This document shows positions 9,184-19,534 of a stretch of 60,534 nt of DNA, one piece after another. A program made the position numbers and the translations under genes. The stretch is from Flavobacteriaceae bacterium (GTDB lineage: Bacteria; Bacteroidota; Bacteroidia; Flavobacteriales; Flavobacteriaceae). Under the pieces are notes generated by a model. The model was not told the DNA's origin. It ran no database searches and was given only the letters and a program-made list of their open reading frames with translations. Numbering within the stretch: the stretch's first letter is position 1; the number at the start of each line of letters is the position of its first letter. The DNA lies in assembly GCA_947453885.1 (NCBI GenBank), contig CANGIF010000017.1:1-60534 (forward strand), written 5' to 3'.

Positions 9184-10842
9184 ATGGAAAACCTAACATT
9201 TGATAATTTTCAAGAACGAGTGTCCAAATCGGTGCTTACCAAAGCCAAAAGAATGGTAGCCCGAGATATGGAGGAAGTGGCTCCAAACAAGTTCTTAGCT
9301 TATGTTGACGACGCTGCCGAAAGCTATGATGTATCCATTGAATTGGATAAAAAAGAGATCAAAGACATCAGTTGTGATTGTCCTAATCGATTGACTTATT
9401 GTGTGCACAAAGTGGCTTTCATTAATCTTTTAAAAAACAAGAAAACTTCGATTATCAAAAAAGTAATTGCCAAAAAGAAACAAACCGAAGCTGAAATTCT
9501 TTTAGATACTATCGATTTAGACACTCTGCGTTTATGGATGGCAACTATGTTTAAAAAAAACAAAGACATAGAATTTTTGTTTGTCAATGAATTTTCTAAA
9601 TCGGAAGCCAATTTTACCAAAGAAGACGTAAGAATAATCATCGACAAAGCCATTAAATCAGTTATTAAAAACAAAAAGAAAATTGATGCAACTGAATTGA
9701 AAAAAATCATTGATGCGCTGGAGGTCGCCTTGGCTCCCGTATTGAAATTTTGCAAAGACAACATTGCCTTACCAGAATCGAATGAATTGTTTTTGTTTAC
9801 CAATAGTTTGCTGTTTGAATTTCATAATAATATGTATTTAAACAGTATAAAAATGCTGCGTTATATTGAGAAAATTTACAAAGAAATCAATTTTTACATC
9901 CACAGTCTTCAAAACCAAAAACAATGGGAAACGATTGTAGACGAAAATGTGAAATTTTTATTGCTCGAAAAAAACATTTACGGTATGCAAATGGAAACCG
10001 TTTTTCATCTGTATGATAGCATTGATTCCAAGGAAAGGAAAGTTTTTTTTGCCAGCGTCATCTTTGATATTTTTACGATTGCAGTTAACAAGGAAACCCG
10101 ATATATAAAAGAAGTCCTGCTATTTTTTATAAAAGTACTTTCGGAAAATGACCTTTTTTCAAAAGTATATAGGCAGTTTACAACGCTTAGATATGAAAAT
10201 GAATATAATGTGTTTCTAATTGAAAAATTAATCGAAATTGAGAAATACGATTTAGCCGAACAGTTTTCCAAAGAGCAAATTGAACGCAACAGCAATGACA
10301 AATACAGTGTTGATTATCTTAAATTGTTGTTCAAAATTTTCACAATAACCCAAAACGAAAGCAAAATGGCTTCATTGCAAATGAAGTTGATTTTTTACGA
10401 TTATAGTTTAGAAAATTATCAATTGATACATAAATATGTACCAGAAGTTGAATTCAAAAAGTTTAGAACTAAACTATTAACGCATTTAAAACGCAATTTT
10501 TATGACAATCCAAAATCAGGTACAGCTTATTTTGAAATCTTATTTTGGGAGAAAAAATACAAATTAATGCTTGAAAACATTTCTGAATATACTTCGTATG
10601 AATTGGTTTATCTTTACAAAGAAGAGTTATTTTTGTTGGATAAATTAAATTTTTTAATTGCATTAACCAAAATTGAACGCAGTTCATGGTATTATAAAAG
10701 TGATAAAAGTTCAATCGAATATAGAGAAAAATTTATTGTTTGGATAAAAGAACATTACGATGCAATTATGATTAAAACAGTAATGCTAAGTAAAAGTAAA
10801 TATGAAACAACACCACTATTAGCCGCTTTTGATTTAAAATAG
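9184..10842 (+). CDS. SWIM zinc-finger domain protein
   Basis: 552 aa. Residues 50-80 hold a SWIM finger of the CxC-x6-CxH form: C64, C66, C73, H75 in CDCPNRLTYCVH. The remaining 470 residues are mostly helical, Lys/Glu-rich and without a recognised catalytic motif. SWIM domains bind DNA or proteins and occur with SNF2 helicases and recombination factors, but no helicase is attached here. It is translationally packed between mpl (5-nt gap) and radC (3-nt gap), so it is expressed with them. Function unknown. Confidence 0.8.
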   Translation: MENLTFDNFQERVSKSVLTKAKRMVARDMEEVAPNKFLAYVDDAAESYDVSIELDKKEIKDISCDCPNRLTYCVHKVAFINLLKNKKTSIIKKVIAKKKQTEAEILLDTIDLDTLRLWMATMFKKNKDIEFLFVNEFSKSEANFTKEDVRIIIDKAIKSVIKNKKKIDATELKKIIDALEVALAPVLKFCKDNIALPESNELFLFTNSLLFEFHNNMYLNSIKMLRYIEKIYKEINFYIHSLQNQKQWETIVDENVKFLLLEKNIYGMQMETVFHLYDSIDSKERKVFFASVIFDIFTIAVNKETRYIKEVLLFFIKVLSENDLFSKVYRQFTTLRYENEYNVFLIEKLIEIEKYDLAEQFSKEQIERNSNDKYSVDYLKLLFKIFTITQNESKMASLQMKLIFYDYSLENYQLIHKYVPEVEFKKFRTKLLTHLKRNFYDNPKSGTAYFEILFWEKKYKLMLENISEYTSYELVYLYKEELFLLDKLNFLIALTKIERSSWYYKSDKSSIEYREKFIVWIKEHYDAIMIKTVMLSKSKYETTPLLAAFDLK

Positions 10843-10845
10843 TAT

Positions 10846-11538
10846 ATGGAACAAATCAATTTCCCAATAACCAATTGGCACGAGGACGATAGACCACGTG
10901 AAAAGCTCATGCTGAAAGGCAAAAGTGTTTTAAGCGATGCCGAATTGATTGCCATCTTGATTGGTTCTGGAAGTCGAAATGAATCGGCAGTGCAATTGAG
11001 CCAAAAAATACTTTCGAGTGTGGACAATAACCTGAACGCACTAGGGAAATTAACCATCAAACAATTGATGGAATTCAAAGGAATTGGCGAAGCAAAGGCC
11101 ATTTCTATTGCGGCAGCATTAGAGTTAGGCCGCAGACGAAGAGCTGAAGAAGCACTTGAATTAAAAAAAATAACGTCTAGTAAAAATGTTTTTGAAATCA
11201 TGCAACCCATAATTGGTGAATTGGCTTACGAAGAATTTTGGTTGCTTTTTTTAAATAATTCCAATAAAGTTATTGCAAAATCACAATTGAGTAAAGGCGG
11301 CTTGACAGGAACAGTAGTTGATATTCGAGTCATTTTTAAAGCTGCATTTGAAAACAATGCAACATCGATTATACTTGCACACAACCATCCTTCGGGCAAA
11401 TTGGCACCAAGCGATGCCGACAAACAAATTACAACTAAAATAAAAACAGCCGGACAGCAACTTGACATTCCCATTCTTGATCACGTAATCATAACTGAAA
11501 ATGGATACTTCAGTTTTGCCGACGAAGGAATTTTTTAA
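10846..11538 (+). CDS. radC: RadC family JAB-domain protein
   Basis: 230 aa. Residues 20-100 carry the helix-hairpin-helix-type region FKGIGEAKAISIAAALELGRR. Residues 108-230 form the JAB/MPN metallo-domain with HNHPSGKLAPSD (H179, H181, D190) preceded by a conserved Glu. Despite the name, a DNA-repair role for RadC is not established; the fold is that of JAMM metallo-hydrolases. Third gene of the mpl operon, 3 nt after the SWIM gene. Confidence 0.93.
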   Translation: MEQINFPITNWHEDDRPREKLMLKGKSVLSDAELIAILIGSGSRNESAVQLSQKILSSVDNNLNALGKLTIKQLMEFKGIGEAKAISIAAALELGRRRRAEEALELKKITSSKNVFEIMQPIIGELAYEEFWLLFLNNSNKVIAKSQLSKGGLTGTVVDIRVIFKAAFENNATSIILAHNHPSGKLAPSDADKQITTKIKTAGQQLDIPILDHVIITENGYFSFADEGIF

Positions 11539-11547
11539 AAAACTCAA

Positions 11548-12225
11548 ATGATTAAACATGTATTTTTTGACTTAGATCACACACTTTGGAATTTTGAAAA
11601 AAATTCTGCTATGGCATTTGATAAATTGTTGATGAAACATAGTATTAATATAAATTTAAACGAATTTTTGTTTCATTATATTCCTTTGAATTTAAAATAC
11701 TGGGAATTGTATCGGCATGAAAAAGTAACCCAAGAAACATTGCGTTATGGCAGATTGAAAGACACATTTGATTTGTTAAATTATAAAATTGATGACGAAA
11801 CAATTGATTTGTTATCTAAAGAATACATTCATTATTTACCACAATTCAATCATCTTTTTGAAGGAGCTATAGAGGTTTTAGATTATTTAAAACCTAATTA
11901 TAAGTTACACATTATTACCAACGGTTTTCAAGAAGTACAAGTGAGAAAAATGAAAAATTCAGGAATTGATGTCTATTTTCAAACGATTACCAACTCGGAA
12001 ATGGCAGGTGTAAAAAAACCAAATCCAAAAATATTTGAATTTGCACTTTCTGCAGCAAATGCTCAAAAAGAAAATAGTATAATGATTGGCGATTGTATTG
12101 ATGCAGATGTAAATGGAGCGATAAATTTTGGAATCGATGCCATACATTTCAATGAACACAGCATAGAAATTCCAAGTCATATCAAACAAGTCAATTATTT
12201 ACTTGAATTAAAAAAATACTTGTAA
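11548..12225 (+). CDS. HAD-family nucleotidase, YjjG-like
   Basis: Haloacid-dehalogenase phosphatase, 225 aa, with all four motifs. Motif I is FFDLDHTLW at residues 6-14 (nucleophile Asp and acid/base Asp), motif II is IITNG, motif III is the Lys of GVKKPNPKIF, and motif IV is IGDCIDADV. The C1-type helical cap between motifs I and II and DHTLWNFEKNS match the YjjG non-canonical pyrimidine nucleotidase group, which dephosphorylates nucleoside monophosphates such as damaged dUMP analogues. Fourth gene of the mpl operon (9-nt gap), with a 1-nt gap to the next gene. Confidence 0.88.
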   Translation: MIKHVFFDLDHTLWNFEKNSAMAFDKLLMKHSININLNEFLFHYIPLNLKYWELYRHEKVTQETLRYGRLKDTFDLLNYKIDDETIDLLSKEYIHYLPQFNHLFEGAIEVLDYLKPNYKLHIITNGFQEVQVRKMKNSGIDVYFQTITNSEMAGVKKPNPKIFEFALSAANAQKENSIMIGDCIDADVNGAINFGIDAIHFNEHSIEIPSHIKQVNYLLELKKYL

Positions 12226-12226
12226 A

Positions 12227-12940
12227 ATGAAAAAAATTACCCTTTTACTATTGATCATAACTGGTTGTGCTTATTCTCAAAATTTGAATACTTATAAATT
12301 TGCTTTAGTTCCTTCAAAATTCAGTTTTCTTAAAGAAGCTAACCTATACAATTTAAATGTTTTAGCAAAACTATATATGATAAAATATGGATTTGATACC
12401 TATATGGATAATGAATCCTATTCAACTGATTTTGCACAAGACAATTGCAATAAAGTTTTTATAGATGTAGTCAATTCCAGTACTATGTTTACTACAAAAT
12501 TGAGTGTTGTTGTAAAAGATTGCAAAAACACCATTTTATGTACTTCTCAAGAAGGAAAAAGCAATGAGAAAGATTACAAATTAGCATATACACTCGCTTT
12601 AAGAGAAGCTTTTGATTCTTTTAATGTATTAAAAAATCATGTTTATTCAACTCAAAAAAGTTTGGGAATGATTGGAGAACCTGTTTTACAAGAAATGCCA
12701 ATACAACCTAAAACATCACTTTATATAGCTCAAAAAACATCATTAGGTTTCGATTTGCACCTGTCAGATAATGAAATTATTACAATTAAATTATTACAAA
12801 CATCTAATAAAGATGTTTTTTTAGCAAAAAAAAATAATTCTTTTGAAGGAGTTTTCTTTAGAAAAGATAAGGAGTGGTTTTTTGAATATTATCAAAATGA
12901 AAAATTAGTTTCTGAAAAAGTATCCGTTTGGTTAAACTAA
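12227..12940 (+). CDS. Uncharacterised exported protein
   Basis: 237 aa with signal peptide MKKITLLLLIITGCAYSQ (cleavage after YSQ likely). The mature part has no motif I recognise. It contains an alternating beta-like pattern (NKVFIDVVNSSTMFTTKLSVVVKD) and a conserved-looking KYGFDTYMDNES segment. It begins 1 nt after the HAD gene, closing the mpl operon, and converges with rarA 4 nt beyond its stop. Probably periplasmic or envelope-associated; function unknown. Confidence 0.75.
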   Translation: MKKITLLLLIITGCAYSQNLNTYKFALVPSKFSFLKEANLYNLNVLAKLYMIKYGFDTYMDNESYSTDFAQDNCNKVFIDVVNSSTMFTTKLSVVVKDCKNTILCTSQEGKSNEKDYKLAYTLALREAFDSFNVLKNHVYSTQKSLGMIGEPVLQEMPIQPKTSLYIAQKTSLGFDLHLSDNEIITIKLLQTSNKDVFLAKKNNSFEGVFFRKDKEWFFEYYQNEKLVSEKVSVWLN

Positions 12941-12944
12941 AAAA

Positions 12945-14222
12945 TTAATACCCGTATTTATCTTTCCAACGGTTTTTTAAAAATTCTCGAGTTCCGTTTT
13001 CTCTAGAATTAGTTCCTGGATCGTAAAATTTAGTTTCCTTAATAGCATCAGGTAAATATTCTTGTTCACTAAAATTGTTGGCATAATTGTGCGAATATTG
13101 GTATTCATCACCATAGCCCAATTCTTTCATTAATTTGGTTGGAGCATTGCGTAAATGAATTGGAACAGGCAAATCGCCAGTTTGTTTTACAACAGCTTGT
13201 GCTTCTCCAATTGCAATATAACTTGCATTACTTTTAGGAGAAGTTGCTAAATAAATTGCACATTGACTCAAGATTATTCTACTTTCTGGATACCCAATTG
13301 TAGCAACAGCTTGAAAGGTATTATTGGCCATTATGAAAGCAGTTGGATTGGCATTTCCTATATCTTCACTAGATAAAATCAACATCCGCCGAGCTATAAA
13401 TTTTACATCTTCACCACCCTCAATCATTCTGGCCAACCAGTACACTGCGCCGTTTGGATCACTTCCACGAATGGATTTGATAAATGCCGAAACAATATCA
13501 TAATGTTGCTCGCCTGTTTTATCATACAAAACTGTATTTTGTTGTACAATTTCCAGAACTTTGTTGTTAGTAATAGTTATGGATTCCTCAGGACTAGCAT
13601 TAACAACCAATTCAAAAATATTTAATAACTTCCTTCCATCACCTCCAGAAAGACGTATCAAAGCTTCCGATTCTTTAATATTAATTTTTTTAGAAGCAAT
13701 ATGCACGTCTTTTCTCATGGCTCTTTCTAAAAGCAACAACAAATCTTCTTTTGAAAAAGGGTTTAAAACATAGACTTGACAACGAGATAATAAGGCAGGA
13801 ATAACTTCAAAACTTGGGTTTTCGGTAGTTGCTCCTATCAATGTTACCCATCCTTTTTCAACTGCTGCTAATAACGAATCTTGTTGCGACTTACTAAACC
13901 GATGTATCTCATCTATGAATAAAATGGGGTTTTTAGCAGTAAACAAACCACCACTATGTTTGGCTTTTTCAATCACATCACGAATATCTTTTACGCCTGA
14001 ATTGATGGCACTCAATTCGTAAAAAGGACGATTGCTTTGTTTAGCAATAATCTGTGCCAAAGTAGTTTTTCCAGTTCCAGGCGAACCCCAAAAAATAATA
14101 CTTGGAATTATTCCTCTCGAAATTTGGAGTGTCAAAGAGCCATTAAGACCAACAAGATGTGTTTGACTTATGTAATCTTCTAACCGTTGAGGCCGAATGC
14201 GTTCTGCTAAAGGTACTTCCAT
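12945..14222 (-). CDS. rarA: Replication-associated recombination ATPase RarA/MgsA
   Basis: AAA+ ATPase of the clamp-loader clade that acts at stalled replication forks. Walker A GSPGTGKTT (about 46-54), Walker B LFIDEIHRF (about 102-110), sensor 1 GATTENPSFE, Arg finger in LLSRCQV, and the C-terminal RarA tetramerisation region starting near YDKTGEQHYDIVSAFIKSIRGSDP. The start is the ATG at 14222; the in-frame TTG just before it is unlikely. 425 aa, normal length. Monocistronic, converging with the mpl operon. Confidence 0.95.
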   Translation of the reverse strand: MEVPLAERIRPQRLEDYISQTHLVGLNGSLTLQISRGIIPSIIFWGSPGTGKTTLAQIIAKQSNRPFYELSAINSGVKDIRDVIEKAKHSGGLFTAKNPILFIDEIHRFSKSQQDSLLAAVEKGWVTLIGATTENPSFEVIPALLSRCQVYVLNPFSKEDLLLLLERAMRKDVHIASKKINIKESEALIRLSGGDGRKLLNIFELVVNASPEESITITNNKVLEIVQQNTVLYDKTGEQHYDIVSAFIKSIRGSDPNGAVYWLARMIEGGEDVKFIARRMLILSSEDIGNANPTAFIMANNTFQAVATIGYPESRIILSQCAIYLATSPKSNASYIAIGEAQAVVKQTGDLPVPIHLRNAPTKLMKELGYGDEYQYSHNYANNFSEQEYLPDAIKETKFYDPGTNSRENGTREFLKNRWKDKYGY

Positions 14223-14225
14223 CAA

Positions 14226-14688
14226 GTTCGTTACTTTATAAGTGTTTTTTCAAATTCATTTAGTTGAAAGAAATAGTGAATCTATGTTTCCATTTATTAA
14301 AAGTAGCATTTCAATTGAATTTGAATTGATATTACCTTTAAGCATTTTTCAGCTAAAAAAATATGTCAAATATACTAACTTTAGATTAGTAAAATAGCTG
14401 TATTTAAATAAGTAAAAACATAAATTAATTAACATACCAATTCAATTTAGAATTATAAAAAAGATTAAAAAGTGAAAAAACTATTAGTAAAACAATAGAA
14501 TAGACTATAAAATTAACAACCCCAAATAGTTAAATCAAATAATAAATGACTATTAAGAATTATAAAAATGTAATTCTATCTAAAATGAACTAATATCGTT
14601 TAAATATATAAAATGAATTTTTATATAAAAATGATACTTAAAAAAAAGAGTGTTTTGGTAAATAATAGGCACTTTGTCACTATTTTTC
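14226..14688. other. Non-coding AT-rich divergent intergenic region
   Basis: About 460 nt between the divergent rarA and DUF2807 genes. I see no ORF of coding character, no tRNA and no strong stem-loop. The in-frame extension of the DUF2807 gene into 14613-14762 is rejected because a promoter lies inside it. Confidence 0.6.
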
Positions 14689-14696
14689 TATCTTTG
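14689..14696 (+). promoter_or_regulatory. -7 box that sets the start of the DUF2807 gene
   Basis: TATCTTTG followed by CACA is an excellent TAnnTTTG match. Transcription would begin near 14703, so only the start codons at 14757 and 14763 can be used. Confidence 0.65.
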
Positions 14697-14762
14697 CACA
14701 ACTCAATTAAAAAAAAGAACTTGGATATAATCCAAATGATGTTATATATTAAATTAATGACA

Positions 14763-15596
14763 ATGAAAAAAAGTTTTATACTATTCGTTTTGCTACTTAT
14801 TCAAGTTGGTTTTGCTCAAAAAAGAGAAACAGTTAGGGGTTCTAAAATTGTAACAACCGAGCAAAAAAAAATTGGGGAATTTGAAAATCTTGAATTTGAA
14901 GATAATTTTGAAGTGTTTTTGATTAAAGGAGAAATTTGTAATTTAGAAATTGAAGCAGACGACAATCTACATGAAACAATAAACATAGCTTTAAACGGAA
15001 ATACATTAAGGCTAACAACAAACAAAAACGTTTCGGGAGCTAAAAAACTAATACTTAGAGTAACGTATAACGACAAGTTAAAAATGGTTACTTGCAAACA
15101 TGAAACGACAGTAAGTGCACTAACCGAATTGGCATTAGAAAATGTTGTTTTTAAAAGTTTTGATTATTCAAAATTGTTTTTAAATGCTAAAGTTAAAAAC
15201 TTTAGTTTGTATACAAATGACAAATCAAAGGTTGAATTGAATTTAAAATCTGACGACGCAACTATTGAAATGAGTAAAAATTCCCATTTAAAATCCTTAA
15301 TAAGTTCCCTAAAATTTAAATTAGATTTATATCAAAAAGCAGATGCCCAAATTGAAGGTGATATAATTGATATGAAATTGCGATTAGATAATAATGTAGA
15401 TTTTGACGGCAAAAATTTAATAGTTAAAAACATGGAGTTAGTTGCAGAAAGCTACACCAAATGTTCCGTAAACACATCGACATCAATAAGTATTGAAGCT
15501 TCAGGAAATACCGAAATTCAATTGTATGGCGATCAAAAAATTGACATGAAAAAGTTCGCTGATAACGCAGTTTTAATCAAAAAACCAACCAAATAA
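14763..15596 (+). CDS. DUF2807 (head GIN domain) exported protein
   Basis: About 277 aa after choosing the ATG at 14763, directly before signal peptide MKKSFILFVLLLIQVGFAQ. A longer frame from 14613 would bury this signal and run through the promoter. The mature protein starts KRETVRGSKIVTTEQKKIG and continues with repeated short beta strands (FENLEFEDNFEVFLIKG, LEIEADDNLHETI), the pattern of DUF2807 beta-helix proteins sometimes labelled putative auto-transporter adhesins. Probably surface or periplasmic. Role unknown. Convergent with the following gene, with a 4-nt gap. Confidence 0.82.
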   Translation: MKKSFILFVLLLIQVGFAQKRETVRGSKIVTTEQKKIGEFENLEFEDNFEVFLIKGEICNLEIEADDNLHETINIALNGNTLRLTTNKNVSGAKKLILRVTYNDKLKMVTCKHETTVSALTELALENVVFKSFDYSKLFLNAKVKNFSLYTNDKSKVELNLKSDDATIEMSKNSHLKSLISSLKFKLDLYQKADAQIEGDIIDMKLRLDNNVDFDGKNLIVKNMELVAESYTKCSVNTSTSISIEASGNTEIQLYGDQKIDMKKFADNAVLIKKPTK

Positions 15597-15600
15597 AGTT

Positions 15601-16407
15601 TTAGGATATAAGATGTAACAGCCAAAATAAAATCGGAATACTTTCAACCCAAAAATGAGTGTAGTATTTTGATTTAGTTTCATTTGAAAAGTAAAGTGCA
15701 ACTGCAGTTGTGCAACATACAATTATGGCTGGAACAAAATTATACTTCTCATCCTTCATCCTAACACAAACAACAAGTATCAAATAAAGTAAAAGAAGTC
15801 GGTAACCTATTTTTTTAGTTTGCTCCACTCCTATTTTTTGTGGAATTGTTTTTAAAAACGGACTGTCATAAGGCAAATCTATTATTTCAAAAGAGAGCAT
15901 AAGTACGTAAACAAGTATAAAACACTGAAAACAATACACCCAAAAATAGTTCAAAATTACTGACTCACAATTGAGTAAAGGCAAACCAACTGAAACACCA
16001 ACCCAACTTAATCCTACTATATAAATTTTGATTCCAGCCCAGTTTCTGACATTTTTTCTATTTAAAAAAATAGGTAAAGCATAAAAAATAATAATTATCA
16101 AAATAAAACAAGCTAGAAGTTGAGTATGAATTTTCAGCTTTTCAAAAAAATAAAGTTCTGGAACTAAAACTATAATAGAAATGGCAAATATTGCCCATAA
16201 AGACCTACTTTTATTTTGATTGAAACTACAAAAAAAAGGATAGTATTTTATAAAATTATAACTACTTATAGTGCCTAAAAAAGCAAATGCACTTAACGTA
16301 AAATCCGGTTTTTGATGTACAGTAAAATAAGTAACCTGAACTAGTGCATATACTGCAAAAGCTACATGAAAACTTGAATTAATATAAAAATCAAATGCTT
16401 TTTTCAT
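15601..16407 (-). CDS. UbiA-like polytopic membrane protein, degenerate first motif
   Basis: 268 aa with about eight hydrophobic segments. The late motif EIIDLPYDSPFLKTIPQKIG resembles the second Asp-rich motif of UbiA prenyltransferases (DxxxD then K-T-x-P-x-x-x-G). At the place of the first motif (NDxxDxxxD) it reads YNFIKYYPFF, without the Asp pair needed for Mg-diphosphate binding in canonical enzymes. It may be an inactive homologue or use a different chemistry. Its start lies 144 nt from divergent gcvP. Confidence 0.6.
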   Translation of the reverse strand: MKKAFDFYINSSFHVAFAVYALVQVTYFTVHQKPDFTLSAFAFLGTISSYNFIKYYPFFCSFNQNKSRSLWAIFAISIIVLVPELYFFEKLKIHTQLLACFILIIIIFYALPIFLNRKNVRNWAGIKIYIVGLSWVGVSVGLPLLNCESVILNYFWVYCFQCFILVYVLMLSFEIIDLPYDSPFLKTIPQKIGVEQTKKIGYRLLLLYLILVVCVRMKDEKYNFVPAIIVCCTTAVALYFSNETKSKYYTHFWVESIPILFWLLHLIS

Positions 16408-16551
16408 ACGGTTCTTTTTCTAAAACAATTCATATTGTTAATAAATTAGCTTTTCGGTTGAAAAATAGAAATAAAAATTGGATTAAAAACCCCATTTATT
16501 ATAAGATTAATATTTATTTTTACAAAAAATAAAAACAGTTCATTTAACGAT

Positions 16552-19395
16552 ATGAAAACAGACGCATTTGCATTACGCCACATAGGTCCTCGCGAGAACG
16601 ACCTACAACATATGTTTAAAACAATTGGGATCAAAAGTCTTGAACAAATTATTTACGAAACTGTTCCTGATAATATTCGTCTAAAAACTGATCTAGATTT
16701 AGATACACCAATGACTGAATACGAATATTTAACGCATATTCAAGAGTTAGGAAAAAAGAACAAAGTTTATAAATCATATATTGGTTTAGGATACCATCCT
16801 ACAATTGTTCCTGCAGTTATTCAAAGAAATGTTTTTGAAAACCCAGGATGGTACACTGCATATACGCCTTATCAAGCGGAAATTGCTCAAGGTCGTTTGG
16901 AAGCGATTTTGAATTTTCAAACAACAATTATCGAATTAACTGGAATGGAAATTGCCAATGCTTCACTTCTTGATGAAGGCACTGCTGCTGCTGAAGCTAT
17001 GGCGTTATTGTTTGATGTTCGTACACGCGATCAAAAGAAAAACAATGCGAATAAATTCTTCGTTTCGGAAGAAATTTTACCACAAACCTTATCTGTTTTA
17101 CAAACACGTTCTACTCCAAAAGGAATCGAATTAGTTGTTGGAAATCATGAAACTTTTGATTTTTCTTCTGATTTCTTTGGAGCAATTTTACAATATCCAG
17201 GAAAATTTGGGCAAGTTAATGATTATGCTGGCTTTATTGATACTGCGCATTCTAAAGATATAAAAGTTGCCGTTGCAGCAGATATTTTATCCTTAATAAA
17301 ATTAACTTCTCCCGGAGAAATGGGTGCAGATGTTGTTGTAGGAACTACGCAACGTTTCGGAATTCCAATGGGTTATGGTGGTCCACACGCAGCCTATTTT
17401 GCAACTAAAGAAGAATACAAACGTTCAATGCCAGGAAGAATCATTGGTGTAACAATCGATGCTAACGGAAATCGTGCGTTGAGAATGGCTTTAGGAACAC
17501 GTGAACAACACATTAAACGTGAAAAAGCTACTTCAAACATTTGTACCGCTCAGGTTTTATTAGCCGTTATGGCTGGAATGTACGCTGTCTATCATGGACC
17601 AAATGGTTTGAAATATATTGCTGACAAAGTTCATGCTTCGGCTGTAACTTTGGCTGATGCTTTAAATAAAATTGGCATTTATAATACAAATACCTCTTTC
17701 TTTGATACTATTTCAGTAAAAGCCGATGCTACTAAAGTAAAAGCAATTGCAGAAAAAAATGAAGTAAATTTCTTTTATATAGATGGAGAAACGATTTCAA
17801 TTTCAGTTAATGAAACGACATCAATTTCAGATATAAATCAACTTATTGCAATTTTTGCTGAAGCATTAGGAAAAGTAAGTTTCAAGGTTTCTGAATTAAC
17901 TGCTACTAATAATTTTCAAACTTCATTAGAAAGAACTTCAACTTTCTTAAAACATGATGTTTTTAACAATCATCATTCTGAAAGTCAGTTGATGCGCTAC
18001 ATAAAAAAATTAGAACGTAAAGATTTATCGTTAAATCATTCGATGATTTCTTTGGGTTCTTGTACAATGAAATTGAATGCTGCAGCTGAAATGCTACCAT
18101 TATCAATGGCAAATTGGAATAGTATCCACCCTTTTGCTCCAATAGAACAAGCAGAAGGATATCAAATTATGCTTAAAAAACTAGAACATCAATTAAATGT
18201 TGTTACAGGTTTTGCAGGTACAACTTTGCAGCCAAATTCAGGCGCACAAGGAGAATATGCCGGTTTGATGGCTATTCGTGCTTATCATTTATCTCGTGGC
18301 GATAATCACAGAAATGTTTGTTTGATTCCATCATCAGCGCATGGGACTAATCCGGCATCGGCAGCGATGGCAGGAATGCAAATTATTGTTACCAAAACTA
18401 TGGAAAATGGAAATATTGATGTTGAAGATTTAAAAGCAAAAGCTATTGAACACAAACACAACCTTTCTTGTTTAATGGTAACTTATCCTTCAACTCATGG
18501 CGTTTTTGAAAGTGCTATTTGTGAAATAACAGAACTTATTCATGAAAATGGTGGTTTGGTTTATATGGATGGAGCAAACATGAACGCGCAAGTTGGATTA
18601 ACAAATCCAGCTACAATTGGTGCTGATGTTTGTCACTTAAATTTACACAAAACTTTCGCAATTCCTCATGGAGGTGGTGGACCTGGTGTTGGACCAATTT
18701 GTGTAAACGAAAAACTAGTACCATTTTTACCAACAAATCCTATTATTCCTACTGGTGGCAATCAAGCAATTACTGCTATTTCTGCTGCACCTTATGGCTC
18801 TGCCTTAGTTTGTTTAATTTCTTATGGATATATCACAATGCTTGGTGCAGAAGGTTTGAAAAAATCAACTCAATATGCTATTTTAAATGCCAATTACATG
18901 AAAGCACGTCTGGAAGCAAGCTATCCTGTTCTATATTCAGGAGAAATGGGAAGAGCTGCTCACGAAATGATTTTGGATTGTAGAGCATTTAAAGAAAAAG
19001 GAATTGAAGTTACCGATATTGCAAAACGCTTAATGGATTATGGTTTTCACGCTCCAACAGTTTCATTTCCAGTTGCTGGAACCTTAATGATTGAACCAAC
19101 CGAAAGCGAGGATTTAGCTGAATTAGATCGTTTTTGTGATGCAATGATTGCAATAAGAAAAGAAATTGAAACAGCTTCAAAAGAAGAAACTAACAATATT
19201 TTACACAATGCTCCACATACGTTGAATATGCTAACTGCCGATACTTGGGATTTTCCATATACAAGAGAACAAGCAGCTTATCCATTGGAATACATTTCAG
19301 AAAATAAATTTTGGCCAAGCATTCGACGAGTAGATGATGCTTATGGCGATAGGAATTTAGTTTGCAGTTGTGCTTCTATTGAAGCATACGTGTAA
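16552..19395 (+). CDS. gcvP: Glycine dehydrogenase (P-protein), fused form
   Basis: PLP-dependent decarboxylase of the glycine cleavage system, passing the aminomethyl group to lipoylated H-protein. 947 aa is the single-chain form with both halves. N-terminal [13 protein letters not shown] and [17 protein letters not shown]-terminal half with the PLP lysine K700 in [20 protein letters not shown] and the [13 protein letters not shown] and [10 protein letters not shown] motifs. No gcvT or gcvH adjacent, as is common in this group. Monocistronic, closed by a strong terminator. Confidence 0.97.
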   Translation: MKTDAFALRHIGPRENDLQHMFKTIGIKSLEQIIYETVPDNIRLKTDLDLDTPMTEYEYLTHIQELGKKNKVYKSYIGLGYHPTIVPAVIQRNVFENPGWYTAYTPYQAEIAQGRLEAILNFQTTIIELTGMEIANASLLDEGTAAAEAMALLFDVRTRDQKKNNANKFFVSEEILPQTLSVLQTRSTPKGIELVVGNHETFDFSSDFFGAILQYPGKFGQVNDYAGFIDTAHSKDIKVAVAADILSLIKLTSPGEMGADVVVGTTQRFGIPMGYGGPHAAYFATKEEYKRSMPGRIIGVTIDANGNRALRMALGTREQHIKREKATSNICTAQVLLAVMAGMYAVYHGPNGLKYIADKVHASAVTLADALNKIGIYNTNTSFFDTISVKADATKVKAIAEKNEVNFFYIDGETISISVNETTSISDINQLIAIFAEALGKVSFKVSELTATNNFQTSLERTSTFLKHDVFNNHHSESQLMRYIKKLERKDLSLNHSMISLGSCTMKLNAAAEMLPLSMANWNSIHPFAPIEQAEGYQIMLKKLEHQLNVVTGFAGTTLQPNSGAQGEYAGLMAIRAYHLSRGDNHRNVCLIPSSAHGTNPASAAMAGMQIIVTKTMENGNIDVEDLKAKAIEHKHNLSCLMVTYPSTHGVFESAICEITELIHENGGLVYMDGANMNAQVGLTNPATIGADVCHLNLHKTFAIPHGGGGPGVGPICVNEKLVPFLPTNPIIPTGGNQAITAISAAPYGSALVCLISYGYITMLGAEGLKKSTQYAILNANYMKARLEASYPVLYSGEMGRAAHEMILDCRAFKEKGIEVTDIAKRLMDYGFHAPTVSFPVAGTLMIEPTESEDLAELDRFCDAMIAIRKEIETASKEETNNILHNAPHTLNMLTADTWDFPYTREQAAYPLEYISENKFWPSIRRVDDAYGDRNLVCSCASIEAYV

Positions 19396-19406
19396 TATTT
19401 AAAAGT

Positions 19407-19446
19407 AAAACATCCCAAACTCTTAAGAATTTGGGATGTTTTTTTA
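19407..19446 (+). terminator. Terminator of gcvP
   Basis: AACATCCCAAA and TTTGGGATGTT form an 11-bp stem around CTCTTAAGAA, followed by a T run. Confidence 0.88.
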
Positions 19447-19534
19447 TTGGATTAACACAATTTAGCTATTAGTTTGATTCAAATTTAAGTCGCTGATTCT
19501 TTAAAAATAATATTTCTTAACTAAAATTTATTAA

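Noticed and set aside
9396..11210. Several minus-strand frames of 80-150 codons under the SWIM and radC genes
   Set aside because: Antisense to well-supported genes in a tight operon and without recognisable protein motifs.
14613..14762. 50-residue N-terminal extension of the DUF2807 protein
   Set aside because: It would place a signal peptide internally and cross a strong -7 box at 14689; the short start is preferred.
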